7,424 nt of DNA, from the NCBI GenBank assembly GCA_003445095.1, contig DLVS01000234.1, forward strand, positions 1 to 7,424, given 5' to 3'. Below, piece by piece: positions 7,294 to 7,424 of the stretch. A program made the translations under genes and the position numbers. The notes below the pieces were generated by a model. That model did not search any database. It saw nothing but the letters and a program-made list of their open reading frames with translations, and was not told where the DNA came from. Each line of letters opens with the position of its first letter. Within the stretch, counting starts at the first letter, position 1. Source of the stretch: Verrucomicrobiales bacterium. GTDB lineage: Bacteria > Verrucomicrobiota > Verrucomicrobiia > Limisphaerales > UBA9464.

Positions 7294-7424
7294 ACTGGTA
7301 TAGGCGACGCCAAGGCGATCCAGGAATCGTGTCCAAACCCTTTCCGAGAGCCGGTAAGTATGGTTGGGGACGAGGGTGATCCGATAATGCCGGTGAAGTA
7401 GAAGAGGGTGTTACGAAAGGGGTT

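Overview
Every gene I can support in this window lies on the minus strand, so the transcription order runs from the right edge to the left. The GC-rich coding style and the families present suggest a Gram-negative-type bacterium with a large accessory genome. Verrucomicrobiota, Planctomycetota, Myxococcota or Cyanobacteria are all possible; the lineage is a guess and cannot be fixed from this window.

Layout, in transcription order: (1) a GT4-type glycosyltransferase at 7293-6472, whose 5' end is unclear; (2) a GT8-like, DXD-type glycosyltransferase at 6475-5621, overlapping the first gene by ATGA and carrying a strong Shine-Dalgarno; (3) a small cyclic-nucleotide-binding-fold protein at 5596-5066; (4) a 198-base gap at 5065-4868 with a perfect 8-bp inverted repeat and two pairs of 9-base tandem repeats; (5) an HlyD-like periplasmic adaptor at 4867-3611; (6) a peptidase-permease-ATPase ABC exporter with an N-terminal C39 protease at 3610-1295, directly abutting the adaptor gene; (7) the N-terminal ~432 codons of a second ABC exporter subunit, starting at 1298 in an ATGA overlap and running off the left edge.

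Genes 3, 5, 6 and 7 together form the recognisable export module of NHLP/NHLM-type (nitrile-hydratase-like or Nif11-like leader peptide) ribosomal natural-product systems: an adaptor, a C39-containing exporter that cuts leaders at double-glycine sites, a second exporter with a long N-terminal region, and an accessory cNMP-fold protein. No precursor peptide or classical maturase is visible. What stands out is the coupled glycosyltransferase pair directly upstream. The cautious reading is an export locus for a secreted, leader-cleaved peptide that may be glycosylated. The peptide and the rest of the cluster would lie outside the window.
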